64,000 bases of DNA. Origin: Agromyces aureus. Its GTDB lineage: Bacteria > Actinomycetota > Actinomycetes > Actinomycetales > Microbacteriaceae. A program made the translations under genes and the position numbers. Below the pieces are notes generated by a model. The model had not been told where the DNA came from. It did no database searches and saw only the letters and a list, made by a program, of their open reading frames with translations. Where the stretch lies: NCBI RefSeq assembly GCF_001660485.1, contig NZ_CP013979.1, forward strand, positions 1,612,001 to 1,676,000, in the 5' to 3' direction. How positions within the stretch are numbered: position 1 is the first letter of the stretch; the number at the start of each line of letters is the position of its first letter. Below, piece by piece: positions 17,632 through 25,694 of the stretch.

Positions 17632-18507
17632 TTGTACCGGGCGATCGCCAAGAACAAGCGAAACACCTTCTTCATCATCCTGTTCTTCCTCGCCGTCATC
17701 GGCGGGCTCGGGTGGCTGGCCGCGGCCATCTACGGCGACGTCACGATCGTCATCGTGACGGTGGTCATCGCGACCGCCTACGCCGCGCTCCAGTACTTCA
17801 CCGCCGACCGTCAGGCCCTCGCGATGTCGGGGGCCGTCGAGGTGCTGAGCAAGGCCGATCATCCGCGGTTGTGGCGCACGGTCGAGAATCTCTCGATCGC
17901 CACCGGCACGCCCATGCCGCGCGTGTTCGTGGTCTCCGATCCCGCGCCGAACGCATTCGCCACCGGGCGGGATCCCGAGCACGCGGTCGTCGCGGCCACC
18001 ACGGGCCTCCTCGAGATCATGGACGACGCCGAGCTCGAGGGCGTCATGGCGCACGAGCTCGGGCACGTGCGCAACTACGACATCCGCCTCTCGATGGTGG
18101 TCTTCGGGCTCGTCGTCGCCGTCGGATTCATCTCCGACCTGTTCGTGCGCATGGCGTTCTTCGGCCGCAACAACAACAACGGCAACCCGATCATGATGGT
18201 GGTCGGCCTGGTCGCGATGCTGATCGCGCCGCTCGTCGCGAGCCTCGTGCAGCTCGCGGTGTCGCGTCAGCGCGAGTACCTCGCCGACGCGACGGGAGCG
18301 ATGGTCACGCGGCATCCCGACGCCCTCGCCAGTGCGCTCGAGAAGCTCGAGCAGTACGGCCGACCCATGCAACGCCAGAACTCGTCGATGGCCCACCTCT
18401 GGATCGCCGACCCGCTGAAGCCCGGCGCCCTCAGCCGGTTGTTCGCCACGCACCCGCCGATCGAGGAACGCGTGAAGCGCCTCGAACAGATGGGCGGCTC
18501 GTTCTGA
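17632..18507 (+). CDS. htpX: M48 zinc metalloprotease HtpX
   Basis: A membrane-bound zinc protease of 291 residues that cleaves misfolded membrane proteins. Two N-terminal helices (about 12-32 and 36-54) precede the HELGH motif (His141, Glu142, His145) in VMAHELGHVRNYD. Two more hydrophobic segments follow, and the third zinc ligand is probably in REYLADATGA. The start is TTG 17632: the peptide from there (MYRAIAKNKRNTFF) matches the usual HtpX N terminus and no better start exists. The ribosome site is weak, which suggests coupling to lemA. It converges with the glycosylase gene through a 17-bp duplicated stop region. Confidence 0.93.
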   Translation: MYRAIAKNKRNTFFIILFFLAVIGGLGWLAAAIYGDVTIVIVTVVIATAYAALQYFTADRQALAMSGAVEVLSKADHPRLWRTVENLSIATGTPMPRVFVVSDPAPNAFATGRDPEHAVVAATTGLLEIMDDAELEGVMAHELGHVRNYDIRLSMVVFGLVVAVGFISDLFVRMAFFGRNNNNGNPIMMVVGLVAMLIAPLVASLVQLAVSRQREYLADATGAMVTRHPDALASALEKLEQYGRPMQRQNSSMAHLWIADPLKPGALSRLFATHPPIEERVKRLEQMGGSF

Positions 18508-18537
18508 CGCAGCGTCAGGTCTGACCCTGTGTCAGGC
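18504..18537. repeat. 17-bp imperfect duplication carrying stops on both strands
   Basis: Two adjacent units, CTGACGCAGCGTCAGGT and CTGACCCTGTGTCAGGC. Each contains TGA on the plus and TCA (TGA on the minus strand). The htpX stop is in unit 1 and the minus-strand gene's stop in unit 2, while the other copies close alternative frames on both strands. Confidence 0.85.
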
Positions 18538-19743
18538 GGATGCCGCGAGCTCGGGTCGCAGGGCGTGCGCGAGGTTGCCCCGATCGGCCACGACGATCTC
18601 GTCGAGCCCCTGCCACGCGGCGGCGCGGCGCAACGCCGGAACGAGCCGCGCCGCGGTGTCGGCCGGGGCCGTCGCCTCGCTCCACGCCGACTGCACCCGG
18701 AGCACCCGGTTCTTCCGGTCGTTCTTGAGGTCGACACGGCCGACCACGTCGTCGTCGATGAGCACGGGCAGCGAGTAGTAGCCGAAGACGCGCTGCGGCT
18801 CGGGCGTGTAGATCTCGATGCGGTAGTGGAAGTCGAACATGCGCTCGGCGCGCGGGCGGAACCACACGACGGGGTCGAACGGCGACAGCACCGTCGCGGT
18901 CTCGATGCGGCGCGGTCGACGGGCGTCGCGGTGCACCCACGCGGGCGCGGGGCGACCGCCGACGCTCCAGCCGGGAACTTCGACGGGCACGAGCACGCCT
19001 TCGTCTTCGAGATCGCGGACCGCCCCGCGCACCTGGACGCGCTTCATGCGCCAGTAGTCGGCGAGGTCGGCCTCGGTGGCGATGCCGAGTGCGGATGCCG
19101 CGCGCTCGACGAGCACGCGGATCGCGTCGGCCTCGGCGGGCGGTGCTGCGAGCAGCTCGGCCGCCAGCGCCTGCTCTGGCAGGGCGTAGACGCGTTCGAA
19201 GCGGCGGCGCTCGATGCAGACGACCTCGCCGACGCGGAACATCCACTCGAGGGTGCGCTTCACGGCGGACCAGCCCCACCAAGGGCCGCGACGCTCGTTG
19301 GCGTCGTGCTCGATCTCGCTCGCGCGCGTGGGTCCGTTGGTCGCGAGCTCGGCCTTCAGCCAGTCGGCGAGCTGCCGGTTCTCGGCGAGCCACCCGCCCC
19401 AGGCCCCGCCGCGCTGGCGGTACTCTTCGCGGCGGAACTCGAACAGCGGCCAGAGCTCGCGCGGCACGAACGCGGCCTCGTGCGCCCAGTACTCGAGTGT
19501 GCGCCCGCGCCTGCCGGTGGTGACCCGGTCGAGCGCGGCCTTGTCGTAGGCGCCGAGGCGGCTGAACACGGGCAGGTAGTGGCTGCGCTCGAACACGTTC
19601 ACCGAGTCGATCTGGAGCAGTCCGAGCCGGTCGAGCACGCCGCCCACCTGGCGCACGCCCGGCTCGGAGGGCGCTGGGCGTCCGAACCCCTGCGCGGCGA
19701 GCGCGATGCGGCGGGCGAGTGGGGGAGCGACACGTTCGACCAT
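18532..19743 (-). CDS. YcaQ/AlkX-like winged-helix DNA glycosylase
   Basis: A 403-residue member of the HTH_42 (DUF1006) family. Characterised relatives (E. coli YcaQ, Streptomyces AlkZ) remove bulky or crosslinked bases from DNA. Visible blocks are LGLLQIDSVNVFERSHYLP (about 41-59), holding the conserved glutamine-acid pair, the YWAHEAAFVP segment, winged-helix repeats in the middle, and VLSPFDPVVWFRPRAERMF with YYSLPVLIDDDVVGRVDLK near the C terminus. Unrelated minus-strand reading upstream of ATG 19743 is ignored. It would contribute to repair of DNA damage from alkylating natural products. Confidence 0.88.
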   Translation of the reverse strand: MVERVAPPLARRIALAAQGFGRPAPSEPGVRQVGGVLDRLGLLQIDSVNVFERSHYLPVFSRLGAYDKAALDRVTTGRRGRTLEYWAHEAAFVPRELWPLFEFRREEYRQRGGAWGGWLAENRQLADWLKAELATNGPTRASEIEHDANERRGPWWGWSAVKRTLEWMFRVGEVVCIERRRFERVYALPEQALAAELLAAPPAEADAIRVLVERAASALGIATEADLADYWRMKRVQVRGAVRDLEDEGVLVPVEVPGWSVGGRPAPAWVHRDARRPRRIETATVLSPFDPVVWFRPRAERMFDFHYRIEIYTPEPQRVFGYYSLPVLIDDDVVGRVDLKNDRKNRVLRVQSAWSEATAPADTAARLVPALRRAAAWQGLDEIVVADRGNLAHALRPELAASA

Positions 19744-19806
19744 GGTGCTGGAACTGTATCGAGCACCTCCGACATCGTGCATGCCGTGCAGCGCATGCCC
19801 CCCGCC

Positions 19807-19812
19807 TAGACT
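19807..19812 (+). promoter_or_regulatory. Leaderless -10 box of the AI-2E family transporter
   Basis: TAGACT, 6 bases, then ATG 19819. Confidence 0.6.
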
Positions 19813-19818
19813 GGAGCG

Positions 19819-21063
19819 ATGGGCCAGGGTCGGGGCAGGTTCGTCGGCAGAAGACGCGCGGTCGACCGCGCGCCCGAGCACTCCGGCGGCCCTGGCGCTC
19901 CGGCAACCGGGCCCGCGACCGCGCCGGAGCCCGATGTGAACGCCTCGATCCCGTTCGGCATGCGACTCGCGGCCGCGTGGTCGTGGCGGCTGCTGCTCAT
20001 CGGCGGCGTCCTGGCAGTCGCCATCTTCCTGATCGTCCAATTGCGCTACATCGTCATCCCGCTGCTCGTCGCCGTGCTCATCGCCGCCCTCCTGGTGCCC
20101 TTCTCGAGCCTGCTTCAGCGGCATCGCTGGCCGAAGTGGCTGGCCATCACGGCCGCCATGCTGAGCGCGCTCACCGTGGTCGGCGGCCTGCTGACGCTCG
20201 GCATCTGGCAGATCGTGCGCGGCTCCGACGAGCTCGCGGCGCAGACTGTGCTGGCGTGGAACGACTTCCGCACCTGGCTGCTCGAGGGGCCGTTCCAACT
20301 CAGTGCCGCGCAGCTGAACGACGCCGTCGACCAGATCGTGGCGGCGTTGCAGGCCGACAGCGGCATCCTCGTCAGCGGGGCGCTCTCGGTCGGCTCCACC
20401 GTCGGCCACTTCTTCGCCGGCATGCTGCTGGCGCTCTTCGCGACGCTCTTCATCCTCATCGACGGCCGTGGCATCTGGGGCTGGGTCGTGCGGGTGTTCC
20501 CGCGGCGGGCCCGCGCCGCGGTCGACGGCGCCGGCATCGCCGGTTGGACGACGCTGCAGAACTTCGTGAAGGTCCAGATCCTCGTCGCGACGATCGACGC
20601 GGTCGGCATCGGGCTCGGCGCGTTCTTCCTGCAGGTGCCGCTGGCCGTGCCGATCGCCATCCTCGTGTTCCTCGGCTCGTTCATCCCCATCGTGGGTGCC
20701 GTCGTCACCGGTGCGCTCGCAGTGTTCGTCGCGCTCGTCTACAACGGACTGTGGCCCGCCGTCATCATGCTGGGCGTGGTGCTGCTCGTGCAGCAGATCG
20801 AGGGCCATGTGCTGCAGCCGCTCATCATGGGAACCGCGGTCAAGGTCCATCCGCTCGGCGTGGTCCTGGCGGTCGCGGCCGGCTCGTTCCTCGCGGGCAT
20901 CCCCGGCGCGCTCTTCGCGGTGCCGATCGCCGCCGTGCTGAACGTCATGATCGTCTTCGTCGCCGGCGGGTCCTGGAAGCAGTCCGCCGGACCACCGGTC
21001 GTCCCGAGTTCGCCGCTCTGGCGCACCGTCCCGCAACGACCCGGTTACCAACGAGGAGAATGA
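19819..21063 (+). CDS. AI-2E family transporter
   Basis: A polytopic membrane protein of 414 residues of the PF01594 family (AI-2 exporter TqsA, sodium/proton antiporters and others). After a hydrophilic N terminus (1-50) come about eight helices; the family pattern shows in IVIPLLVAVLIAALLVPFSS, the extracytosolic region between helices 3 and 4, and the C-terminal GSFIPIVGAVVTGALAV and QQIEGHVLQPLIMGTAVKVHP. The latter is the diagnostic block. Substrate unknown; homology alone does not show autoinducer export. ilvA follows after 4 bases and may be co-transcribed. Confidence 0.9.
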   Translation: MGQGRGRFVGRRRAVDRAPEHSGGPGAPATGPATAPEPDVNASIPFGMRLAAAWSWRLLLIGGVLAVAIFLIVQLRYIVIPLLVAVLIAALLVPFSSLLQRHRWPKWLAITAAMLSALTVVGGLLTLGIWQIVRGSDELAAQTVLAWNDFRTWLLEGPFQLSAAQLNDAVDQIVAALQADSGILVSGALSVGSTVGHFFAGMLLALFATLFILIDGRGIWGWVVRVFPRRARAAVDGAGIAGWTTLQNFVKVQILVATIDAVGIGLGAFFLQVPLAVPIAILVFLGSFIPIVGAVVTGALAVFVALVYNGLWPAVIMLGVVLLVQQIEGHVLQPLIMGTAVKVHPLGVVLAVAAGSFLAGIPGALFAVPIAAVLNVMIVFVAGGSWKQSAGPPVVPSSPLWRTVPQRPGYQRGE

Positions 21064-21067
21064 ACGC

Positions 21068-22306
21068 GTGATCAGCACCATCCCGGGACCCGACCTCGCC
21101 GACTTCGCCCGTGCGCGCGAGGTCGTCTCGGCGGCCGTCCGCCGAACGCCCATGGAATCGTCGCGGTTCCTCGCCGACCGTCTCGGCGTTCCCGTCTTCC
21201 TGAAATGCGAGAACCTGCAGCGCACCGGCTCCTACAAGCTGCGCGGGGCCTTCAACCGCCTGAGCGCGCTGAGCGCCGAGGAGCGAGCCCGTGGCGTCGT
21301 CGCGGCCTCTGCGGGAAACCACGCGCAGGGCGTCGCCTTCGCGGCACGCGAGCTCGGCATCAAGGCCACGATCTTCATGCCCGTGGGGGTCGCGCTGCCG
21401 AAGCTCGACGCGACGCGCGCCTACGGCGCCGACGTGGTGCTCCAAGGCGACTCGATCGGCGAGACGCTCGAGGCGGCGAACGCGTTCGCCCTCGACACCG
21501 GGGCGGTCGTGATCCCGCCGTTCGACCACGCCGACGTCATCGCCGGTCAGGGCACCCTCGGCCTCGAGGTGCTCGACGAGGTTCCGGATGCCGCGACGAT
21601 CGTCGTGCCCATCGGCGGCGGCGGTCTCGCCGCCGGGGTCGCGAGCGCGGTGAAGCAGCGGGCAGCCCTCGAGGGCCGCACCGTGCGCGTGATCGGCGTG
21701 CAGGCCGAGAACGCCTCGCCGTTCGTGCCCTCGCTCGCGCAGGGTCACGCCGTGCAGGTGCCCGTCGTGCCCACGATCGCCGACGGCATCGCCGTGTACA
21801 AGCCGGGCGAGCTCACGCTCGAGATCATCCGCGAGACCGTCGACGAGGTCATCACGGTCAGCGACGACGACATCGCCCGGGCGCTGCTCGTGCTGCTCGA
21901 GCGCGCGAAGCTCGTGGTCGAACCGGCGGGCGGGGTCTCGGTCGCGGCGCTCATGAGCGGCCGCATCCAGTCCGACGGACCGATCGTCGCCCTGCTCTCG
22001 GGCGGCAACATCGACCCGCTGCTCATGCAGCGCGTGATCGCGCACGGCCTCGCGGCATCCGATCGCTATCTGACGCTCGAGATCGGCCTGCCCGACCGCC
22101 CAGGCCAGCTCGCCCGCATCGCCGAGCTGCTCGCCGAGGCCAACGCGAACGTCATCGAGGTGCTGCACACGCGGCACGGCAACGGCCTGCAGATCTCGGA
22201 GGTGGCGCTGCGCCTCTCGGTCGAGACGCGCGGCCCGGCGCATCGTGCCTCGGTGGTCGACGTACTGCGTCGCGCCGGGTACGAGCCGAAGATCGTCTCG
22301 GAGTAG
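21068..22306 (+). CDS. ilvA: Threonine ammonia-lyase with ACT domain
   Basis: PLP enzyme that deaminates threonine to 2-oxobutanoate, the first step toward isoleucine, 412 residues. Lys57 in RTGSYKLRGAFNR binds PLP, ASAGNHAQG and PIGGGGLAAG hold substrate and phosphate. A C-terminal ACT domain (about 333-412, LEIGLPDRPGQLARIAELL onward) suggests feedback control, as in the TdcB/IlvA short-form group. GTG 21068 has GAGGAGA 7 bases upstream, within the end of the previous gene. A 14-bp palindromic terminator follows. Confidence 0.93.
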   Translation: MISTIPGPDLADFARAREVVSAAVRRTPMESSRFLADRLGVPVFLKCENLQRTGSYKLRGAFNRLSALSAEERARGVVAASAGNHAQGVAFAARELGIKATIFMPVGVALPKLDATRAYGADVVLQGDSIGETLEAANAFALDTGAVVIPPFDHADVIAGQGTLGLEVLDEVPDAATIVVPIGGGGLAAGVASAVKQRAALEGRTVRVIGVQAENASPFVPSLAQGHAVQVPVVPTIADGIAVYKPGELTLEIIRETVDEVITVSDDDIARALLVLLERAKLVVEPAGGVSVAALMSGRIQSDGPIVALLSGGNIDPLLMQRVIAHGLAASDRYLTLEIGLPDRPGQLARIAELLAEANANVIEVLHTRHGNGLQISEVALRLSVETRGPAHRASVVDVLRRAGYEPKIVSE

Positions 22307-22354
22307 GGCGCTCGGAAGCCGGCACCCGCACCGAGACGCGGGGTGGAGACGAGC

Positions 22355-22384
22355 AACGGCGCCGACCCTCGGGTCGGCGCCGTT
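22355..22384. terminator. Bidirectional terminator between ilvA and greA
   Basis: A perfect inverted repeat AACGGCGCCGACCC - TC - GGGTCGGCGCCGTT between convergent genes. Read on either strand it ends in TT. Confidence 0.88.
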
Positions 22385-22407
22385 CGCGTCTGCGGTGCGG
22401 AGGGTGG

Positions 22408-22899
22408 CTACTGGCCGCCCCAGGTGTCGACGGCCGTGACCTCGACGGCGATCTCGCGGCCGTTGGGCGCGGTGTAGCTGGTCTTGTCGCCGACCTTCAG
22501 GCCGAGGATCGCCGCGCCGAGCGGGCTCTGCTCGCTCCAGACGTCGAGCTCGGAGTCGCCGGCGATCTCGCGGCTGCCGATGAGGAAGGTCTCCTCATCG
22601 CCGGCGATGACCGCCGTGATGACGGTGCCGGACTCGACGACACCCTTCGACGCGGGCGCCTCGCCGACCTCGGCGCTCTTGAGCAGCCCCTTGAGCTGGC
22701 GGATGCGGGCCTCGATCTTGCCCTGCTCGTCTTTGGCGGCGTGGTAGCCGCCGTTCTCCTTCAGGTCGCCCTCTTCGCGTGCCGCTTCGATGCGCTTCGC
22801 GATCTCCTCGCGACCCGTGGTCGAGAGCTGCTCGACCTCGGCGGCGAGCCGGTCGTACGCATCCTGCGTGAGCCAGGTGACGGTGGCGTCCTGCGCCAT
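22408..22899 (-). CDS. greA: Transcription elongation factor GreA
   Basis: Rescues backtracked RNA polymerase by stimulating transcript cleavage. The N-terminal coiled coil (about 10-80) contains AAREEGDLKENGGYHAAK, with the acidic tip residues at DLKEN, and the C-terminal FKBP-like domain has SREIAGDSELDVWSEQSPLG. At 163 residues it is the usual size. GGAGG lies 5 bases before the ATG. The promoter lies in the tail of the upstream DUF4307 gene. Confidence 0.95.
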   Translation of the reverse strand: MAQDATVTWLTQDAYDRLAAEVEQLSTTGREEIAKRIEAAREEGDLKENGGYHAAKDEQGKIEARIRQLKGLLKSAEVGEAPASKGVVESGTVITAVIAGDEETFLIGSREIAGDSELDVWSEQSPLGAAILGLKVGDKTSYTAPNGREIAVEVTAVDTWGGQ

Positions 22900-22980
22900 G
22901 GTGCCCTCCTGCGGGGACGCGTCGTTGCGAACGCGTCCGAATAGACGTGACGCCCCGACGACTGTCGAGGCGAATGTCCC

Positions 22981-23010
22981 ATGTTAGGTGAGCCAGCAGC
23001 TCGAAATCAA
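22981..23010 (-). promoter_or_regulatory. Promoter of greA
   Basis: On the minus strand TTGATT, 18 bases, TAACAT: one of the best -35/-10 pairs in the window. It overlaps the end of the DUF4307 coding region and predicts a leader of about 75 bases. Confidence 0.65.
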
Positions 23011-23394
23011 ACCCGTTGCGGCGTCGCGAGCCGTGCGCACGGACTCCGTGAGGCTGCGCAGATGGCGCTCGGACGCGGGGATCTCGACGATCTTCCAGCC
23101 GACGATCGTGAACTCGTCGTCGAGCGCCTTGACGGCGCACGCCGTGGTCTCGCCGGCCGGAACCGAGAGGGTCCAGGTGACCTCGACCGAGCGTTCGTCG
23201 TTGTGCACGACGTGCGAGGTGTCGGTGGCCTGCACGTTCGCCTGCTGGCCGTCGAGTCCCGCCCACACGACCCACGAGATCAGCACGGCGGCGAACGCGA
23301 TGCCCGCGCCGATCAGGATCGCGACGTCGCGCCGGCGACGCGTTCGGGTGCGCCCGTATCGCGCGGCGAGCGTGTCGTTCTCGGGGGTGGTCAC
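22984..23394 (-). CDS. DUF4307 membrane protein
   Basis: A 136-residue actinobacterial protein with a short basic N terminus (RYGRTRTRRRRD), one membrane helix at about 23-43 and an extracytosolic beta-rich domain with VEVTWTLSVPAGETTACAVKA. The family has no known function. GTG 23394 is chosen because GAGGAA lies 6 bases upstream and the N terminus MTTPENDTLAARYG matches relatives; longer readings cross the promoter region. It is divergent from the small membrane protein at 23526 and shares its control region. Confidence 0.88.
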   Translation of the reverse strand: MTTPENDTLAARYGRTRTRRRRDVAILIGAGIAFAAVLISWVVWAGLDGQQANVQATDTSHVVHNDERSVEVTWTLSVPAGETTACAVKALDDEFTIVGWKIVEIPASERHLRSLTESVRTARDAATGLISSCWLT

Positions 23395-23420
23395 TCGGAT
23401 TCCTCGCGGGTCGGATCGTC

Positions 23421-23441
23421 TAGGCTTGCCTTTCAAGCCTA
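23421..23441. promoter_or_regulatory. Interlocked divergent promoters in an inverted repeat
   Basis: TAGGCTTG - 5 bases - CAAGCCTA. Each arm is a TAGGCT -10 box facing the other, so the plus promoter and the minus promoter overlap and polymerase bound at one should block the other. A related CTAGGCTTG lies at the glpX promoter. Confidence 0.55.
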
Positions 23442-23525
23442 ACCCGCAGGGGTGAAGCCCGAATCCGCCGTGAGAGAGAGACCGATGCGCTCCGTGCCCG
23501 CCAGTTCCACCCGCCGGATTCGTCT

Positions 23526-23900
23526 GTGAGCGCGGCGACGGCACTGCTCTCAGCACAGGTCGCGCTCGCCCCGCTCGTGCGTGCGGCCGACGACCAGGAG
23601 TTCGACCCCAACGACGTCACGCCCGGCGTCTGGGGCTTCGTGATCACCTTCGCGGTCATGGTCGCGGTGCTGCTCCTCGTGCTCGACATGACCCGTCGCA
23701 TCCGCCGTACGAACTACCGTGCCGAGGTGCAGCAGGAGCTCGCGCGCGAGATGGCCGAGGCCGACGCCGCGAACCAGGGGCAGGTCGCGAAGACGGATGC
23801 CGCGGCATCCGTCACCGGCACCGCCCGCGTCGAGCCGCACGACGCCGACCCGAACGCGACAGGCGACGACGCGGCATCCGGAGACCGGCCGGCTCGCTGA
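23526..23900 (+). CDS. Small membrane protein of unknown function
   Basis: A 124-residue protein with an N-terminal hydrophobic stretch (about 3-20, signal-like), a second helix at about 36-57 (WGFVITFAVMVAVLLLVLDMT) and a charged cytoplasmic tail with RRIRRTNYRAEVQQELAREM. It is commonly found beside DUF4307 genes in related actinobacteria, so the two may act together; function unknown. GTG 23526 follows a leader of about 90 bases. Its tail holds a perfect GGATGCCGCGGCATCC palindrome that dictates the codons used there. Confidence 0.75.
   Translation: MSAATALLSAQVALAPLVRAADDQEFDPNDVTPGVWGFVITFAVMVAVLLLVLDMTRRIRRTNYRAEVQQELAREMAEADAANQGQVAKTDAAASVTGTARVEPHDADPNATGDDAASGDRPAR
23795..23810. 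repeat. GGATGCC/GGCATCC palindrome
   Basis: A 16-bp perfect palindrome GGATGCCGCGGCATCC inside a coding region, a double copy of the word that is over-represented across the window. Confidence 0.7.
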
Positions 23901-23955
23901 CGGGCGTCGACGACGAGCGCGTTCGACTCGACCGCGCTGGCCGACCGCCCGTGAC

Positions 23956-24762
23956 TCAGCCGAGGTGGTACGCGGGTGCGGTCGCGATGATGAGCGTCGC
24001 CGTCCAGTGGCACATGAAGGCCAGCACCGTGCAGGTGTGGAAGATCTCGTGGAACCCGAAGACGCCCGGAACCGGGTTCGGCTTCTTGAGCGCGTAGACG
24101 ATCGCGCCGCCCGAGTAGAGCAGGCCGCCGACGACCACGAGCACCATCATGGCCACGCTCACCGCGAGCAGGTCGCCGAGGTACATGACCGCGGCCCAGC
24201 CGAGCAGCAGGTAGATGGGCACGTACAGCCAGCGCGGCGCCGTGATCCAGAACACGCGGAACCCGATGCCGATCAGGGCGCCGGCCCAGACGACCGCGAG
24301 CAGGGTCCAGCCCTTCTCGGGCGGCAGCGCGAGGATCGCGAGCGGCGTGTACGTGCCGGCGATGAGCAGGAAGATGTTCGCGTGGTCGATGCGCTTGAGC
24401 AGGAGCTTGGTGCGCGGCTTCCAGTTGAAGCGATGGTAGAGCGCCGAGTTGCCGAACAGCAGCATCGAGGTGAGCGTGAACACGGCCGACGCCCACTTGG
24501 CGGGAGCGCCTTCGGCGAGCGCGATGAGCACGATGCCGGCCACGATCGTGAAGGGGAACGTGCCCGCGTGGATCCACCCCCGCCAGGTCGGCTTGACCTC
24601 CTCGGTCGGGTGCGCGAGGGAATCGTCGAGCAGGGGGATGTTCGGCAGGTCGGGGCCGTGCGCGTCGCGGTCGATCGCAGCATCCGCCAGGTCTTCCGAC
24701 GCGACGGGCTTGCTCAGCTCGTGCATGAGATCTTCGGAATCGCGGTGGTGCTCAGGGGCCAT
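23956..24762 (-). CDS. Hemolysin III / PAQR family membrane protein
   Basis: A seven-helix membrane protein of 268 residues in the HlyIII/YqfA branch of the PAQR family. Conserved residues are the SALYHRFNW motif after helix 2, the aspartate in RIDHANIFLLIAGTYTP and the histidines in FGFHEIFHTCTVLAFMCHW near helix 7, which form a putative zinc site as in adiponectin receptors. A hydrolase or lipid-related activity is proposed for the family; hemolysis is not implied. The N-terminal 60 residues are hydrophilic. It starts without a leader. Confidence 0.9.
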   Translation of the reverse strand: MAPEHHRDSEDLMHELSKPVASEDLADAAIDRDAHGPDLPNIPLLDDSLAHPTEEVKPTWRGWIHAGTFPFTIVAGIVLIALAEGAPAKWASAVFTLTSMLLFGNSALYHRFNWKPRTKLLLKRIDHANIFLLIAGTYTPLAILALPPEKGWTLLAVVWAGALIGIGFRVFWITAPRWLYVPIYLLLGWAAVMYLGDLLAVSVAMMVLVVVGGLLYSGGAIVYALKKPNPVPGVFGFHEIFHTCTVLAFMCHWTATLIIATAPAYHLG

Positions 24763-24768
24763 GGAGCC

Positions 24769-24774
24769 AGCGTA
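24769..24774 (-). promoter_or_regulatory. Leaderless -10 box of the HlyIII gene
   Basis: TACGCT on the minus strand, 6 bases, then ATG. Confidence 0.6.
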
Positions 24775-24836
24775 GGGCTTCGCCGGTCACGGCCGGCTGT
24801 GAGTGTCGGGGCGTGAGCGTCGGGGCCCCGGTCCGG

Positions 24837-24842
24837 TAGCGT
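24837..24842 (+). promoter_or_regulatory. Leaderless -10 box of uppS
   Basis: TAGCGT, 6 bases, then GTG 24849. This spacing fixes the start. Confidence 0.6.
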
Positions 24843-24848
24843 AGTGCC

Positions 24849-25634
24849 GTGCAATCCAGCGATCCGCCCCTCGGTCGCGGCATCCTCTACCGCTTGTACC
24901 AGCGCCGCCTGCGCCGCGGGCTCGAGCAGGAGTCGCTGCCACGCCATGTCGCGATGATCATCGACGGCAACCGTCGGTGGGCGAAGCAGCTCGGCTACGA
25001 CACCGCCGCCCACGGCCACCGTGCCGGAGCCGCGAAGGTGCGCGAGTTCCTCGAGTGGTGCGACGACCTCGACATCCAGGTCGTGACGCTCTACCTGCTC
25101 TCGAGCGACAACCTCGGCAACCGGGCGAGCGACGAACTCGCCGCGCTCATCGAGATCATCGCCGAACTGGCCGAGGAGCTCTCGCACTACCGCGACTGGC
25201 GCGTACAGCACGTCGGGTCGGATGCCGGCCTGCCCGAGCCGCTCGTCGCCGCACTCGACGCCGCCGAGCACCGCACCGCCGACAAGCGCGGCATGCACGT
25301 CAATCTCGCGGTCGGCTACGGCGGGCGCAAGGAGATCGTCGACGCGATGCGCTCCATCGTTGCCGCGCACCACGCCGAGGGCGGCAGCCTCGACGACCTG
25401 GCCGACCGGCTCACGCCCGACCTCATCGGCCAGCACCTCTACACGGGCGGGCAGCCCGACCCCGATCTCGTGATCCGCACCTCGGGCGAGCAGCGCCTCA
25501 GCGACTTCATGCTCTGGCAGGCCGCGCACAGCGAGTTCTACTTCGTCGAGGCCCTCGGGCCCGACCTGCGACAGGTCGACTTCCTGCGGGCCATCCGCGA
25601 CTACGCGAAACGGCACCGCCGCTTCGGCAGCTGA
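24849..25634 (+). CDS. uppS: Cis-prenyltransferase (isoprenyl transferase)
   Basis: Makes the polyprenyl diphosphate carrier for cell wall synthesis by adding isopentenyl units in Z configuration, 261 residues. MIIDGNRRWAKQLG near 37 holds the catalytic aspartate; EFLEWCDDLDIQVVTLYLLSSDN and the C-terminal RTSGEQRLSDFMLWQ with SEFYF are the substrate and dimer motifs. Actinobacteria often have two such enzymes (Z-farnesyl and decaprenyl synthases); which one this is cannot be decided here. ispH, another isoprenoid gene, is 9 kb away. Confidence 0.93.
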   Translation: MQSSDPPLGRGILYRLYQRRLRRGLEQESLPRHVAMIIDGNRRWAKQLGYDTAAHGHRAGAAKVREFLEWCDDLDIQVVTLYLLSSDNLGNRASDELAALIEIIAELAEELSHYRDWRVQHVGSDAGLPEPLVAALDAAEHRTADKRGMHVNLAVGYGGRKEIVDAMRSIVAAHHAEGGSLDDLADRLTPDLIGQHLYTGGQPDPDLVIRTSGEQRLSDFMLWQAAHSEFYFVEALGPDLRQVDFLRAIRDYAKRHRRFGS

Positions 25635-25694
25635 GATCCGCCGTACGCGGTTCGCCGCGGTCTGCCATGATATGGCTCGAAGAAGGGGGCATGA

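Noticed and set aside
19819..21063. Naming the AI-2E family gene as an autoinducer-2 exporter
   Set aside because: The family includes ion antiporters and unknowns; sequence alone does not show AI-2 transport.
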